Shown here: piece after piece, positions 1 to 5,857 of the stretch | Position numbering within the stretch: the first letter of the stretch is position 1 | Layout: every line of letters starts with the position of its first letter | From: Lactobacillus sp. | GTDB taxonomy: Bacteria; Bacillota; Bacilli; Lactobacillales; Lactobacillaceae | Assembly (NCBI GenBank): GCA_014803905.1 | Contig: JAAVAW010000003.1 | Span: 1-9,669, forward strand | Reading direction: 5' to 3' | DNA: 9,669 bases | Translations under genes and position numbers: made by a program | Notes under the pieces: generated by a model | Told to the model about the DNA's origin: nothing | What the model saw: the letters and a program-made list of their open reading frames with translations, nothing else | The model's database searches: none

Positions 1-1185
1 ATTGTGAAGAGTTGAAGGAAGTGGTTTAATACCACGTTTAGCTCTTTCTTCTTCACTCATTTCGAAGACATTTGAAGTAATAGGTTCCATTGGCATCTTT
101 TCTTGCTTAATTCCATCTAGTCCTGCCTTAAGTACAGCAGCCAATAATAAATATGGGTTAGCCATTGGGTCGGCCGAACGCATTTCCAAACGAGTTCCTA
201 CTTCATCAGCATCAGGAATACGAACAAGTGGTGAGCGGTTCTTAGTTGCCCAAGAAATGTAAACTGGAGCTTCATAACCTGGAATTAAACGCTTGTAAGA
301 GTTAACAGTTGGATTAGCAATTGCAGTAATTGCACGTGCATGTTCCAAAATACCATTTAGGAAATATAAAGCGGTATCAGACAAATGGAATTTACCATTT
401 TTATCATAAAATACATTTTTGCCATCTTTAAATAGTGACATGTTAGTGTGCATTCCATTACCAGCAGCACCTTCAAGCGGTTTAGCCATAAAGGTAGCTA
501 CTAAACCATGCTTGCGAGCAATAGTTCTTACAACCATCTTAAAAGTTTGCACGCGATCAGCAGTAGTTAGAGCATCGTCAAACTTAAAGTCTATTTCTTG
601 TTGTCCTTCACCTACTTCGTGGTGGGCAGCCTCAACTTCAAAACCAATTTTTTCTAAAGTTTCCACAATATCACGGCGACATCTTGCACCTTCATCATCA
701 GAAGTCATATCAAAATAGGAAGCGTGATCTGGAACTTCAGTGGTCCAATCACCATCTTCACCCATCTTAAATAAGTGGAATTCTGCTTCAAAACCAATGT
801 CAAAAGTAGAAAAGCCCATATCTTTCATTTCTTTAACGACACGTTTTAAGTTATTACGAGGGTCTCCTTCAAAAGGTTCACCATTTGTCTTGTAAACATC
901 ACAAATCAAACGACCAATTTTGCCATCTTCAGTATCCCAAGGTAAGATCATCCAAGTTGAAAAATCAGGATGCAATACCATATCACTTTCTTCAATTCTG
1001 ACGAAGCCCTCAATTGAAGATCCATCAAAACGAATATCATTAGTTAAAACTTTGTCTAATTGACTAGTAGGAACTTCAACACTTTTCATGGTTCCATTTA
1101 CGTCAGTAAAAGCTAACCGTAAAAAACGAACGTCATTATCTTCAACGCTCTTTCTAATATCTTCAGCAGTAATTTCCTTACTCAT
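1..1185 (-). CDS. glnA: Glutamine synthetase type I, 3' end cut by window
   Basis: ATP-dependent synthesis of glutamine from glutamate and ammonia, a cytoplasmic dodecamer. The frame is open from ATG at 1185 to position 1 (395 codons); the family is about 445 residues, so roughly 50 C-terminal residues lie outside. Visible motifs in order: beta-grasp DGSSIEGF (54-61), catalytic GFEAEFHLF (131-139), [13 protein letters not shown] (188-200), ATP/glutamate-binding [10 protein letters not shown] (243-252), the glutamate flap region [13 protein letters not shown] (295-307), and the [19 protein letters not shown] block (322-340). The start is supported by AGGTG at 1192-1196. No adenylylation-type (GlnE) tyrosine region can be judged because the C-terminus is missing. 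It follows miaA-ynbB on the same strand but has its own promoter. In Bacillus relatives glnR directly precedes glnA; here it does not. The identification is certain; the regulation is inferred. Confidence 0.97.
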   Translation of the reverse strand, partial: MSKEITAEDIRKSVEDNDVRFLRLAFTDVNGTMKSVEVPTSQLDKVLTNDIRFDGSSIEGFVRIEESDMVLHPDFSTWMILPWDTEDGKIGRLICDVYKTNGEPFEGDPRNNLKRVVKEMKDMGFSTFDIGFEAEFHLFKMGEDGDWTTEVPDHASYFDMTSDDEGARCRRDIVETLEKIGFEVEAAHHEVGEGQQEIDFKFDDALTTADRVQTFKMVVRTIARKHGLVATFMAKPLEGAAGNGMHTNMSLFKDGKNVFYDKNGKFHLSDTALYFLNGILEHARAITAIANPTVNSYKRLIPGYEAPVYISWATKNRSPLVRIPDADEVGTRLEMRSADPMANPYLLLAAVLKAGLDGIKQEKMPMEPITSNVFEMSEEERAKRGIKPLPSTLHN

Positions 1186-1202
1186 TGTACACACCTATTC
1201 TA

Positions 1203-1232
1203 AAGGACTAATTCAAAATTGGTATAGTCCTT
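1203..1232 (-). repeat. Leader hairpin before glnA ribosome binding site
   Basis: AAGGACTA (minus strand 1232-1225) pairs perfectly with TAGTCCTT (1210-1203) around a 14-nt loop, giving an 8-bp stem. It is followed by TAGAATAGG and not by a U-run, so it is not an intrinsic terminator. Its base lies 6 nt upstream of the AGGTG ribosome binding site, where it could affect initiation or mRNA stability. It does not match any riboswitch that I recognise. Confidence 0.55.
1217..1229 (-). repeat. Direct repeat copy 1, in glnA leader
   Basis: GACTATACCAATT on the minus strand. It matches the second copy at 1283-1295 in 12 of 13 bases. This copy forms part of the 5' arm and loop of the leader hairpin. 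The two copies start 66 bp apart. Confidence 0.5.
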
Positions 1233-1250
1233 GAAAACATTTACTTTCTT

Positions 1251-1263
1251 TGTGCTAAGCACA
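1251..1263 (-). promoter_or_regulatory. Perfect 13-bp palindrome at predicted glnA start site
   Basis: TGTGCTTAGCACA (minus strand) is a perfect inverted repeat around one central base. It begins about 6 bases after the -10 box, so it covers roughly +1 to +12. As DNA it could be an operator; as RNA it could form UGUGC-UUA-GCACA, a 5-bp stem with a 3-nt loop at the extreme 5' end of the mRNA. It has TGT...ACA ends like GlnR/TnrA sites, but it is shorter than the TGTNA-N7-TNACA consensus, so I do not call it a GlnR box. Confidence 0.55.
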
Positions 1264-1282
1264 TTTAAACAATAGCAAAAGT

Positions 1283-1295
1283 AATTGGTATCGTC
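1283..1295 (-). repeat. Direct repeat copy 2, between glnA -35 and -10
   Basis: GACGATACCAATT on the minus strand, overlapping the last bases of the -35 box (TTGACG) and filling most of the spacer. A protein bound here would block RNA polymerase. It is paired with the near-identical copy at 1217-1229. Confidence 0.5.
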
Positions 1296-1332
1296 AATTA
1301 AATTAAAATTTTTTATAAATTAATTATTTTTA

Positions 1333-2580
1333 CTATTCATTAAAATATAACACTTTTACTGCATTCGTAATAGCCAATTTGACATGAGCATAAGTTAAAC
1401 CACCTTGCATGTAGACGACATATGGGGGGCGAATTGGGCCATCAGCGGAAAATTCTACCGTTGATCCTTCTACAAATGAACCGGCTGCCATGATAATTTT
1501 ATCTTCATATCCGGGTTGCTCACTAGGAATTGGTGATACAAATGAATCAATTGGTGAATTGGCTTGTATTTGTTGCACAAATTGAATCATTTTATCTGGG
1601 TCATTAAAAATAATTGATTGAATTAAATCGGTTCTTGGTTCGTTCCATTTTGGTGAAACATCAGCACCCATTTTCTCTAAAAGAGCAGCACTATAAATTG
1701 CCCCTTTAATAGCACTTCCAGTAGTCGTTGGTGCCATAAAAAGTCCCTGATAAAAGTCGCGGTTATTATTCAGGGTTGCTCCTTCATCACGACCAATACC
1801 TGCTGCAGTTAATCTAAAAGCTGCATTTTCTACATATTCTTTTTTACCAACAATATAACCACCAATTTTAGCAAAACCACCACCAGCATTTTTAATTAAA
1901 GAGCCTGCCATTAAATCTGCACCATACTCAGTTGGTTCATGTTTTTCTGAAAATTCACCATAACAGTTATCGATAAAAACAATACTCTTTGGTGAAGCCT
2001 TTTTAACCATTTCAATCATTTTTTTAATTTTGGCTACAGTAAAACTTTGGCGGGGATCATAACCACGTGAACGTTGAATAACTACCATCTTGGGTTGATG
2101 CTGCGCTAGAAACTTTGGTGCTTTATCATAATCAACATCCCCATCTTTCAAAGGAATATAAGAAAATTTAACTCCGTATTGAGCTAAACTGCCCCGCTTA
2201 TCACCAGCAATTCCAATTACTTCTTGCATGGTATCATAGGGCATCCCTGTTAGATAAGTTAATTCATCACCTGGAACTAAGTTACCAGCTATCGCAGTAG
2301 CTAAAGTATGGGTTCCAGAGACAAATTGCGACCGTACTAGAGCATCTTCTGTTTTAAAAATTTCAGCGTAGATCTCATCAAGTTTATCACGCCCTTCATC
2401 ATTATTCCCATAACCAGTACTCCCCAAAAGATCACTTTCTGCTACTTGATGATCTTTAAAGGCCTGCAAAACTTTATTTTGGTTATATAAAACTTGCTCA
2501 TCGATTTCTTTTAAACGTGGATCAATCATTTCATCCACATCTCTGACGATTTTTTGTAATTTATCTGGTAAATTATTCAT
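1333..2580 (-). CDS. ynbB: YnbB-type PLP-dependent enzyme (methionine gamma-lyase / 'aluminium resistance' family)
   Basis: A 415-residue fold-type I pyridoxal-phosphate protein of the family annotated as methionine gamma-lyase-like or aluminium resistance protein (B. subtilis YnbB is of similar length). Supporting features: the substrate/PLP region STGYGNNDEGRD (54-65), the phosphate-binding start SGTHTLATA (88-96), the cofactor aspartate in FIDNCYGEF (202-210), and the likely Schiff-base lysine Lys230 in SLIKNAGGGFAK. It is full length, with no signal peptide or membrane segment. The ATG at 2580 overlaps the miaA stop by 8 bases and has a good AGAGGAA ribosome binding site (2588-2594), suggesting coupled translation. 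Physiological substrate is not established; C-S lyase activity is inferred from the family name. The neighbour order miaA-ynbB-glnA matches Bacillus apart from missing genes between them. Confidence 0.9.
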   Translation of the reverse strand: MNNLPDKLQKIVRDVDEMIDPRLKEIDEQVLYNQNKVLQAFKDHQVAESDLLGSTGYGNNDEGRDKLDEIYAEIFKTEDALVRSQFVSGTHTLATAIAGNLVPGDELTYLTGMPYDTMQEVIGIAGDKRGSLAQYGVKFSYIPLKDGDVDYDKAPKFLAQHQPKMVVIQRSRGYDPRQSFTVAKIKKMIEMVKKASPKSIVFIDNCYGEFSEKHEPTEYGADLMAGSLIKNAGGGFAKIGGYIVGKKEYVENAAFRLTAAGIGRDEGATLNNNRDFYQGLFMAPTTTGSAIKGAIYSAALLEKMGADVSPKWNEPRTDLIQSIIFNDPDKMIQFVQQIQANSPIDSFVSPIPSEQPGYEDKIIMAAGSFVEGSTVEFSADGPIRPPYVVYMQGGLTYAHVKLAITNAVKVLYFNE

Positions 2581-3493
2581 TTAAAAATTCCTCTACTCGT
2601 TTGTCTATTTTGTCTTGATAATTTTTATCTTTTAAAGGATCAAACCATTCAACCGGTAATTGATGTTTAAAATAAGTAATTTGTCTTTTAGCATATCTAC
2701 GTGAAACCTGCTTTAATTTGTCAATGGCCTCATCAAGGGTACTTTTATTTTCAAAATAAGGGAAAAATTCTTTGTAACCAATGGCTTGGATAGCTTGATG
2801 TTCTCTTTCCCTATTTTCAAAAACAAATTTTGCTTCATCTAGTAATCCAGCAGTCATCATTTTATCCACGCGTTGATTAATCCGTTCATAAATCAATTGT
2901 CGATCACTGTTTAAAGCAATAATTAATGCATCATAACGTGGCTCAATTTTTGCTTGTTGTTCACTAAACAATTTTCCTGTTCGTGATATGACGGTCAAAG
3001 CCCGCAAAGTTCTCCGCGAATTTTGAACAGGAATCTTAGCAGCGGCTCCCGGATCTTTATTATTTAATTCATCCCAAAGTTTTTGTGCACCATATTTTGT
3101 CAAAAATTCTTCCCACTTGGGATCTATACTCGTTTTATAGTTATCGTTTCCCCCTAACTGCATTTTATTAACCAAAGCATTAATATAAAAACCAGTTCCA
3201 CCGACAACAATTGGTATATGGTCGTTAGCAATAATTTTGGTAATAGCTGCAGTTGCTTCATCAACAAAATCTTTTACCGAGTATTCTTCAAAAATTGATT
3301 TTTCATCTACTAAATAATGTTTTACTTGGGCTTGCTCACTCTTTGTTGGTTTTGCCGTACCAATTCCAACTTCTTGATAAATTTGCATCGAATCGCCAGA
3401 GATAATCTCACCATTTATTTCTTTAGCTAATTTCAATGCATATTCACTTTTTCCCACTGCTGTAGGACCTACAATAACTATTATTTTTTGCAT
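2573..3493 (-). CDS. miaA: tRNA dimethylallyltransferase MiaA
   Basis: Transfers a dimethylallyl group from DMAPP to N6 of A37 in tRNAs that read UNN codons (i6A37). At 306 residues it is the usual bacterial length. Motifs: P-loop-like GPTAVGKS (9-16), general-base aspartate in SGDSMQIY (32-39, Asp34), GIGTAKPT (43-50), VVGGTGFYINAL (96-107), NSRRTLRAL (158-166), QAIGYKEF (236-243) and the C-terminal RRYAKRQITYFK signature (265-276). The ATG at 3493 lies on the P-loop strand, leaving no room for a later start; its ribosome binding site is weak (AGAGTAG). It is first in the miaA-ynbB unit. There is no hfq gene beside it, unlike in many other bacteria. Confidence 0.97.
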   Translation of the reverse strand: MQKIIVIVGPTAVGKSEYALKLAKEINGEIISGDSMQIYQEVGIGTAKPTKSEQAQVKHYLVDEKSIFEEYSVKDFVDEATAAITKIIANDHIPIVVGGTGFYINALVNKMQLGGNDNYKTSIDPKWEEFLTKYGAQKLWDELNNKDPGAAAKIPVQNSRRTLRALTVISRTGKLFSEQQAKIEPRYDALIIALNSDRQLIYERINQRVDKMMTAGLLDEAKFVFENREREHQAIQAIGYKEFFPYFENKSTLDEAIDKLKQVSRRYAKRQITYFKHQLPVEWFDPLKDKNYQDKIDKRVEEFLNE

Positions 3494-3526
3494 TTTAATT
3501 CTACTCTTTTTATAATCATTAACTTA

Positions 3527-3535
3527 ATTTTAACA
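3527..3535 (-). promoter_or_regulatory. Possible extended -10 promoter for miaA
   Basis: TGTTAAAAT on the minus strand fits an extended -10 (TGn plus TAAAAT) about 34 bp before the miaA ATG. No good -35 is found 16-18 bp upstream, so this is tentative. A second A+T-rich candidate (TATAAA) lies closer to the gene. Confidence 0.35.
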
Positions 3536-3589
3536 AACAATCTTTTTAGATAGTAATTTATATTATTTACTTTCCTATATTCATAATTC

Positions 3590-3618
3590 TTTATTTCAAA
3601 CTAACTTCCTGCTAGAAT
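3590..3618 (+). promoter_or_regulatory. Extended -10 promoter for the DUF3042-like gene
   Basis: TGCTAGAAT (3610-3618) is an extended -10 with TAGAAT at 3613-3618; a weak -35 TTTATT (3590-3595) sits 17 nt upstream. The predicted start near 3625 gives a short leader of about 34 nt that contains AGGAGG. Confidence 0.55.
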
Positions 3619-3658
3619 TAAAAGTGTAAAGAAAACAGTATATTAGGAGGCATAAATT

Positions 3659-3838
3659 ATGGCAAAGAAATTTGGTGCTGGCGTAGCCACTGGTATTTTA
3701 GCAAGTCTTGGTGCACTTGCTGCAGGTGCAGTAGCCTACAAGAAGAAGGTTATTGATCCTGAAGTAGAACAAGAAAATAAGATGGAAGAAAATAGAATTA
3801 AGGCAAACAGAAAGAGTCATGTTTCTCACCAAGCCTAA
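3659..3838 (+). CDS. Small DUF3042-like protein, 59 aa
   Basis: Begins MAKKFGAGVATGILASLG; a Gly/Ala-rich hydrophobic stretch (about residues 6-26) is followed by YKKK and a charged tail containing DPEVEQEN and ENRIKANRKS. This arrangement fits the DUF3042 family of short Firmicutes proteins (hydrophobic N-terminus, KK-V-I-P, then ENRxKAxRK), whose function is unknown. It is probably a single-pass membrane peptide with the charged tail in the cytoplasm by the positive-inside rule. The start is secure: a perfect AGGAGG (3645-3650) lies 8 nt before ATG. It has its own promoter and a strong terminator, so it is a stand-alone gene, probably well expressed. It is divergent from miaA. The family call is from memory of the pattern. 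Confidence 0.88.
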   Translation: MAKKFGAGVATGILASLGALAAGAVAYKKKVIDPEVEQENKMEENRIKANRKSHVSHQA

Positions 3839-3855
3839 TTATTTTCTAAATTAAT

Positions 3856-3892
3856 AAAAAAGGAAGTAGTTTTGAAACTACTTCCTTTTTTT
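3856..3892. terminator. Strong bidirectional intrinsic terminator
   Basis: AGGAAGTAGTTT (3861-3872) pairs with AAACTACTTCCT (3875-3886), 12 bp around a TG centre (in practice a 4-nt loop). On the plus strand it ends in seven T (3886-3892); on the minus strand the A-run at 3856-3861 gives six T. It lies 17 nt after the DUF3042-like stop codon and directly after the rhodanese-like stop codon (3897-3899), serving both convergent units. Confidence 0.93.
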
Positions 3893-3896
3893 GTGC

Positions 3897-4298
3897 TTAA
3901 TATTTTGAAGCCTTAGTTTGACCCTTCCATTGATCAAATGGATCTTCTAACCAATATACTTGAGTATAACCATTCTTTTTTAAGATATTTGCTGCTCTTA
4001 AAGTTAAACCTTTAGCATCAGAATAAAGATACACTGGCAAATCAGGTCTAATTTCAGAATATTGGTACTTAAACATGGTCATTGGGATATTACGCGCACC
4101 CAAAATATGTTTCTTTTTAAACGGACCCTTTTCACGGACATCAATGATTTGTGCTTTACGTTTTCCTTCTTCAAATTCCTTTTGTGTTAAACGTCCGCCA
4201 ACACGCTTTTCTTGAATCTTTTGCCAAAGCCAATTTAACGCAAAAGCTAAAATAATTATGATTAAAACAGTATTAATTATCCAAAAAATATTATTCAT
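3897..4298 (-). CDS. Membrane-anchored rhodanese-fold protein lacking the catalytic cysteine
   Basis: 133 residues: one N-terminal membrane segment (about 4-25, WIINTVLIIIILAFALNWLW), then a rhodanese-like domain. Recognisable parts are the strand IIDVRE (51-56), HILGARNIP (64-72), the active-site loop region VYLYSDAKGLTLRAANIL (89-106) and the closing GYTQVYWLEDPFDQW (110-124). The position normally held by the persulfide-forming cysteine (LYC..G.R) is Ser93, and the whole protein contains no cysteine, so sulfurtransferase activity is not expected. It resembles the YqhL-type membrane rhodaneses of Firmicutes. It is the last gene of the run from rpmG and may have an extra promoter. A binding or scaffold role at the membrane is inference; the family call is good. 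Confidence 0.85.
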   Translation of the reverse strand: MNNIFWIINTVLIIIILAFALNWLWQKIQEKRVGGRLTQKEFEEGKRKAQIIDVREKGPFKKKHILGARNIPMTMFKYQYSEIRPDLPVYLYSDAKGLTLRAANILKKNGYTQVYWLEDPFDQWKGQTKASKY

Positions 4299-4310
4299 TA
4301 AGTGGCACGA

Positions 4311-4317
4311 CTCCTCT
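4311..4317 (-). promoter_or_regulatory. Distant ribosome binding site of the rhodanese-like gene
   Basis: AGAGGAG on the minus strand is an excellent Shine-Dalgarno, but it is 12 nt from the ATG at 4298, longer than the usual 5-9. No ATG, GTG or TTG lies in frame between the upstream TAA stop and this ATG, so the start has no alternative. Confidence 0.6.
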
Positions 4318-4326
4318 TTTTATCTT

Positions 4327-4335
4327 TATATACCA
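4327..4335 (-). promoter_or_regulatory. Possible extended -10 promoter for the rhodanese-like gene
   Basis: TGGTATATA on the minus strand, in the gap after yqgQ, is a good extended -10, but the -35 region is poor. It would give a leader of about 22 nt with the ribosome binding site at its 5' end. It may allow expression apart from the upstream genes. Confidence 0.35.
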
Positions 4336-4350
4336 TAATAAGCTAATAAC

Positions 4351-4563
4351 TTAATTTGTGCTACTTTCTTTTTTGACTTCATACTCATATTCATGACGCA
4401 AAATCAACTTTGCTCGCATATATTCTTTATCAGTTATTACACCTCGATGATGTAAATTATCTAATTCAAGCCCCATTAACTCAATATCCCATTTTCGTTT
4501 ACCAACATGCACTAAAATATTAAATCGCTTTAATAATTGCTGGACATCATATAAATTTTTCAT
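4351..4563 (-). CDS. yqgQ: YqgQ family (DUF910) small protein
   Basis: 70 residues, soluble and highly charged, with no membrane segment. YDVQQLLKRF (5-14), DIELMGLELDNLH (26-38) and the tail EYMRAKLILRHEYEYE match the pattern of B. subtilis YqgQ, a three-helix bundle of unknown function. Its ATG shares one base with the rhomboid stop codon (TAATG), and no clear ribosome binding site is seen, so translation probably depends on reinitiation from the rhomboid gene. In Bacillus, yqgQ lies between the rhomboid gene yqgP and glucokinase glcK. Here no glucokinase follows; a rhodanese-like gene does. Confidence 0.9.
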   Translation of the reverse strand: MKNLYDVQQLLKRFNILVHVGKRKWDIELMGLELDNLHHRGVITDKEYMRAKLILRHEYEYEVKKESSTN

Positions 4564-5246
4564 TATTTAGTGATCACCATTCCTGTCCGCAAACTCCAAA
4601 CGGTATATAAAATTAGAATAACTAAACTAATTATTCTTAACTTAGTATGATATTTACGTAAATTTTTATTACCAATTAAAATACATAAGAAAAATCCACT
4701 TATTAAGCCACCAATATGGCCTAAAATATCAATATCTTTAATAAATAAATCAAGTCCAAGGTTAATCACGGCTAGAGCAATTGACATCTTACCCAATTGT
4801 TCAATAAAAGGTATTTCACGATTACGTACATAAAGAGCGATAACTGCTCCTAAAAGACCAAATAAAGCAGTTGAAGCACCCGCAGCCAAACTATAATCAT
4901 TTCCTAGAGCAAAACTAAATAGGTTTCCACCAATTCCGGATAAAAGATAGATACCTAAAAAGCGCCATGAGCCAATTAAAGGTTCTAAATATTGACCTAA
5001 GTAATAAATCATAACTGCATTGGATGCTAAATGAAGCCAACCAATATGTAAAAATTGGGCAGTAAATAAACGCCAAAATTGATCATGTGAAGCAACTACT
5101 AAATTATTCATTGCTCCTAATTTTAACAAAACAGTCGCATTAGTCGAACCACCCAAGGCTGTTTCGACTATAAACATTCCGACTAGAACGATAAGAATAG
5201 CAATAGTCATATAAGGAATTGGTAAATGATTTTTACTATTTTCCAT
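4563..5246 (-). CDS. gluP: Rhomboid family intramembrane serine protease (GluP/YqgP-like)
   Basis: Cleaves transmembrane segments of substrate proteins within the lipid bilayer. The 227-residue polytopic protein has the rhomboid core and about seven hydrophobic segments. Key parts: loop-1 WR (58-59), HIGWLHLASN with oxyanion residues His72 and Asn76, the catalytic serine in GASTALFG (Ser125), and the catalytic histidine in GHIGG (His177), followed by a small-residue helix. All catalytic residues are present, so it should be active. It is shorter than B. subtilis YqgP because it lacks the soluble N-terminal domain and TPR tail of that protein. AAGGT (5256-5260) is the ribosome binding site, next to the cyclo-ligase stop codon. 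It is linked to yqgQ by a 1-base overlap. The substrate is not predictable from the sequence. Confidence 0.95.
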   Translation of the reverse strand: MENSKNHLPIPYMTIAILIVLVGMFIVETALGGSTNATVLLKLGAMNNLVVASHDQFWRLFTAQFLHIGWLHLASNAVMIYYLGQYLEPLIGSWRFLGIYLLSGIGGNLFSFALGNDYSLAAGASTALFGLLGAVIALYVRNREIPFIEQLGKMSIALAVINLGLDLFIKDIDILGHIGGLISGFFLCILIGNKNLRKYHTKLRIISLVILILYTVWSLRTGMVITK

Positions 5247-5261
5247 TATTAAATTACCTTT

Positions 5262-5810
5262 CTAGCTAATAATTAAATTCTTTAAACTAATATCAAACTC
5301 TTCTACTGGCCAAGTAGCCTGGGTAAATTTTTGCCTACTATTTACTAAAGCAATAGTCGTTAAATCATGCCTGGCAAGATAACGGTCATAATAGCCTCCA
5401 CCAAAACCCAATCTACTTTTATTATCTAAACTGAAAGCCAGGCCAGGAACAACTAAAAGATCTAAGTTTGATGAAAGCTTAACATTTTCTTCCCAATTTT
5501 CATAGACCCCAAATTTACTTTTAGTTAATTTAGTATTGGGTTCATATAAAGTAAATTCCATCTGTCGTTGTGGTAAAACTCTTGGAATATAAACTTCCTT
5601 TTTCATTTGCCATAATTGCTCAATAATAGGATTAGTATTGACTTCAAGAGGCATAGAAAAGGTAATACCTATTTTATTTGCATTAATTGTCAAAGGGTGG
5701 TTTAAAAATTTATTAGTTAATATCTTATCCTCCTGAATTTTTTGCTCAGTTGAAGCAAATTTTGTTAATCTTTCAATTTGTTCTTTGCGTGCCTCTTTTT
5801 TACTTATCAT
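5262..5810 (-). CDS. yqgN: 5-formyltetrahydrofolate cyclo-ligase
   Basis: Converts 5-formyl-THF to 5,10-methenyl-THF using ATP, returning stored folate to one-carbon metabolism. 182 residues from ATG 5810: N-terminal KKEARKE (4-10), the substrate loop PLEVNT (54-59), and the signature VVPGLAFSLDNKSRLGFGGGYY (120-141) continuing to DRYL, with the glycine-rich ATP/substrate loop RLGFGGGYYDRYL at 133-145. All are intact. A TTG at 5828 would add six residues (LLRTF before the Met), but ATG 5810 has GAGGA at 5816-5820, which lies inside that extension, so I prefer the ATG. It lies between rpmG and the rhomboid gene, as in Bacillus. Its transcription must pass the terminator downstream of rpmG or start from a promoter I cannot see. 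Confidence 0.95.
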   Translation of the reverse strand: MISKKEARKEQIERLTKFASTEQKIQEDKILTNKFLNHPLTINANKIGITFSMPLEVNTNPIIEQLWQMKKEVYIPRVLPQRQMEFTLYEPNTKLTKSKFGVYENWEENVKLSSNLDLLVVPGLAFSLDNKSRLGFGGGYYDRYLARHDLTTIALVNSRQKFTQATWPVEEFDISLKNLIIS

Positions 5811-5815
5811 AAAAG

Positions 5816-5820
5816 TCCTC
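5816..5820 (-). promoter_or_regulatory. Ribosome binding site fixing the cyclo-ligase start
   Basis: GAGGA on the minus strand, 5 nt before ATG 5810. It argues against the in-frame TTG start at 5828, which has no ribosome binding site because only the rpmG terminator lies upstream of it. Confidence 0.7.
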
Positions 5821-5826
5821 AATAAC

Positions 5827-5855
5827 AAAAAAACAACAGGTAAACCTGTTGTTTT
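5827..5855 (-). terminator. Intrinsic terminator after rpmG
   Basis: On the minus strand AACAACAGGT (5853-5844) pairs with ACCTGTTGTT (5841-5832), about 10 bp around a tight AA/TT centre, followed by seven T (5833-5827). It starts just after the rpmG stop and ends 7 nt before the cyclo-ligase ribosome binding site. It should make a short, abundant rpmG message and lower transcription of the genes that follow. Confidence 0.88.
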
Positions 5856-5857
5856 AA

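Larger units (their letters stand above)
1192..1297 (-). promoter_or_regulatory. glnA promoter and structured leader
   Basis: On the minus strand there is a -35 TTGACG (1292-1297), an exact 17-nt spacer, and a -10 TATTGT (1269-1274), giving a predicted transcription start near 1262. The 1298-1325 stretch upstream is almost pure A+T and could act as an UP element. The leader of about 77 nt carries a 5'-terminal stem-loop, an 8-bp hairpin and the AGGTG ribosome binding site (1192-1196). There is no terminator between ynbB and this promoter, so read-through from miaA-ynbB may add to expression. Confidence 0.75.

Noticed and set aside
419..718. Plus-strand open frame of 99 codons
   Set aside because: It lies wholly inside glnA on the other strand, has no ribosome binding site and no recognisable protein features; it is a shadow of the glutamine synthetase reading frame.
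1251..1263. GlnR/TnrA operator at the glnA start site
   Set aside because: The palindrome has TGT...ACA ends but is 13 bp, not the 17-bp TGTNA-N7-TNACA pattern, so I report it only as an unassigned palindrome.
1298..1332. A+T-only stretch with partial inverted repeat after ynbB
   Set aside because: It lacks a G+C stem and a clear hairpin, so it is not a terminator; it is more likely an UP element or simply A+T-rich spacer before the glnA promoter.
3209..3217. Third copy of AATTGGTAT inside miaA
   Set aside because: Only the 9-base core matches and it lies in conserved coding sequence (the IVVGG region), so it is most likely chance.
5811..5828. Longer cyclo-ligase start at TTG 5828
   Set aside because: The extension overlaps the U-run of the rpmG terminator and contains the ribosome binding site of the ATG at 5810.
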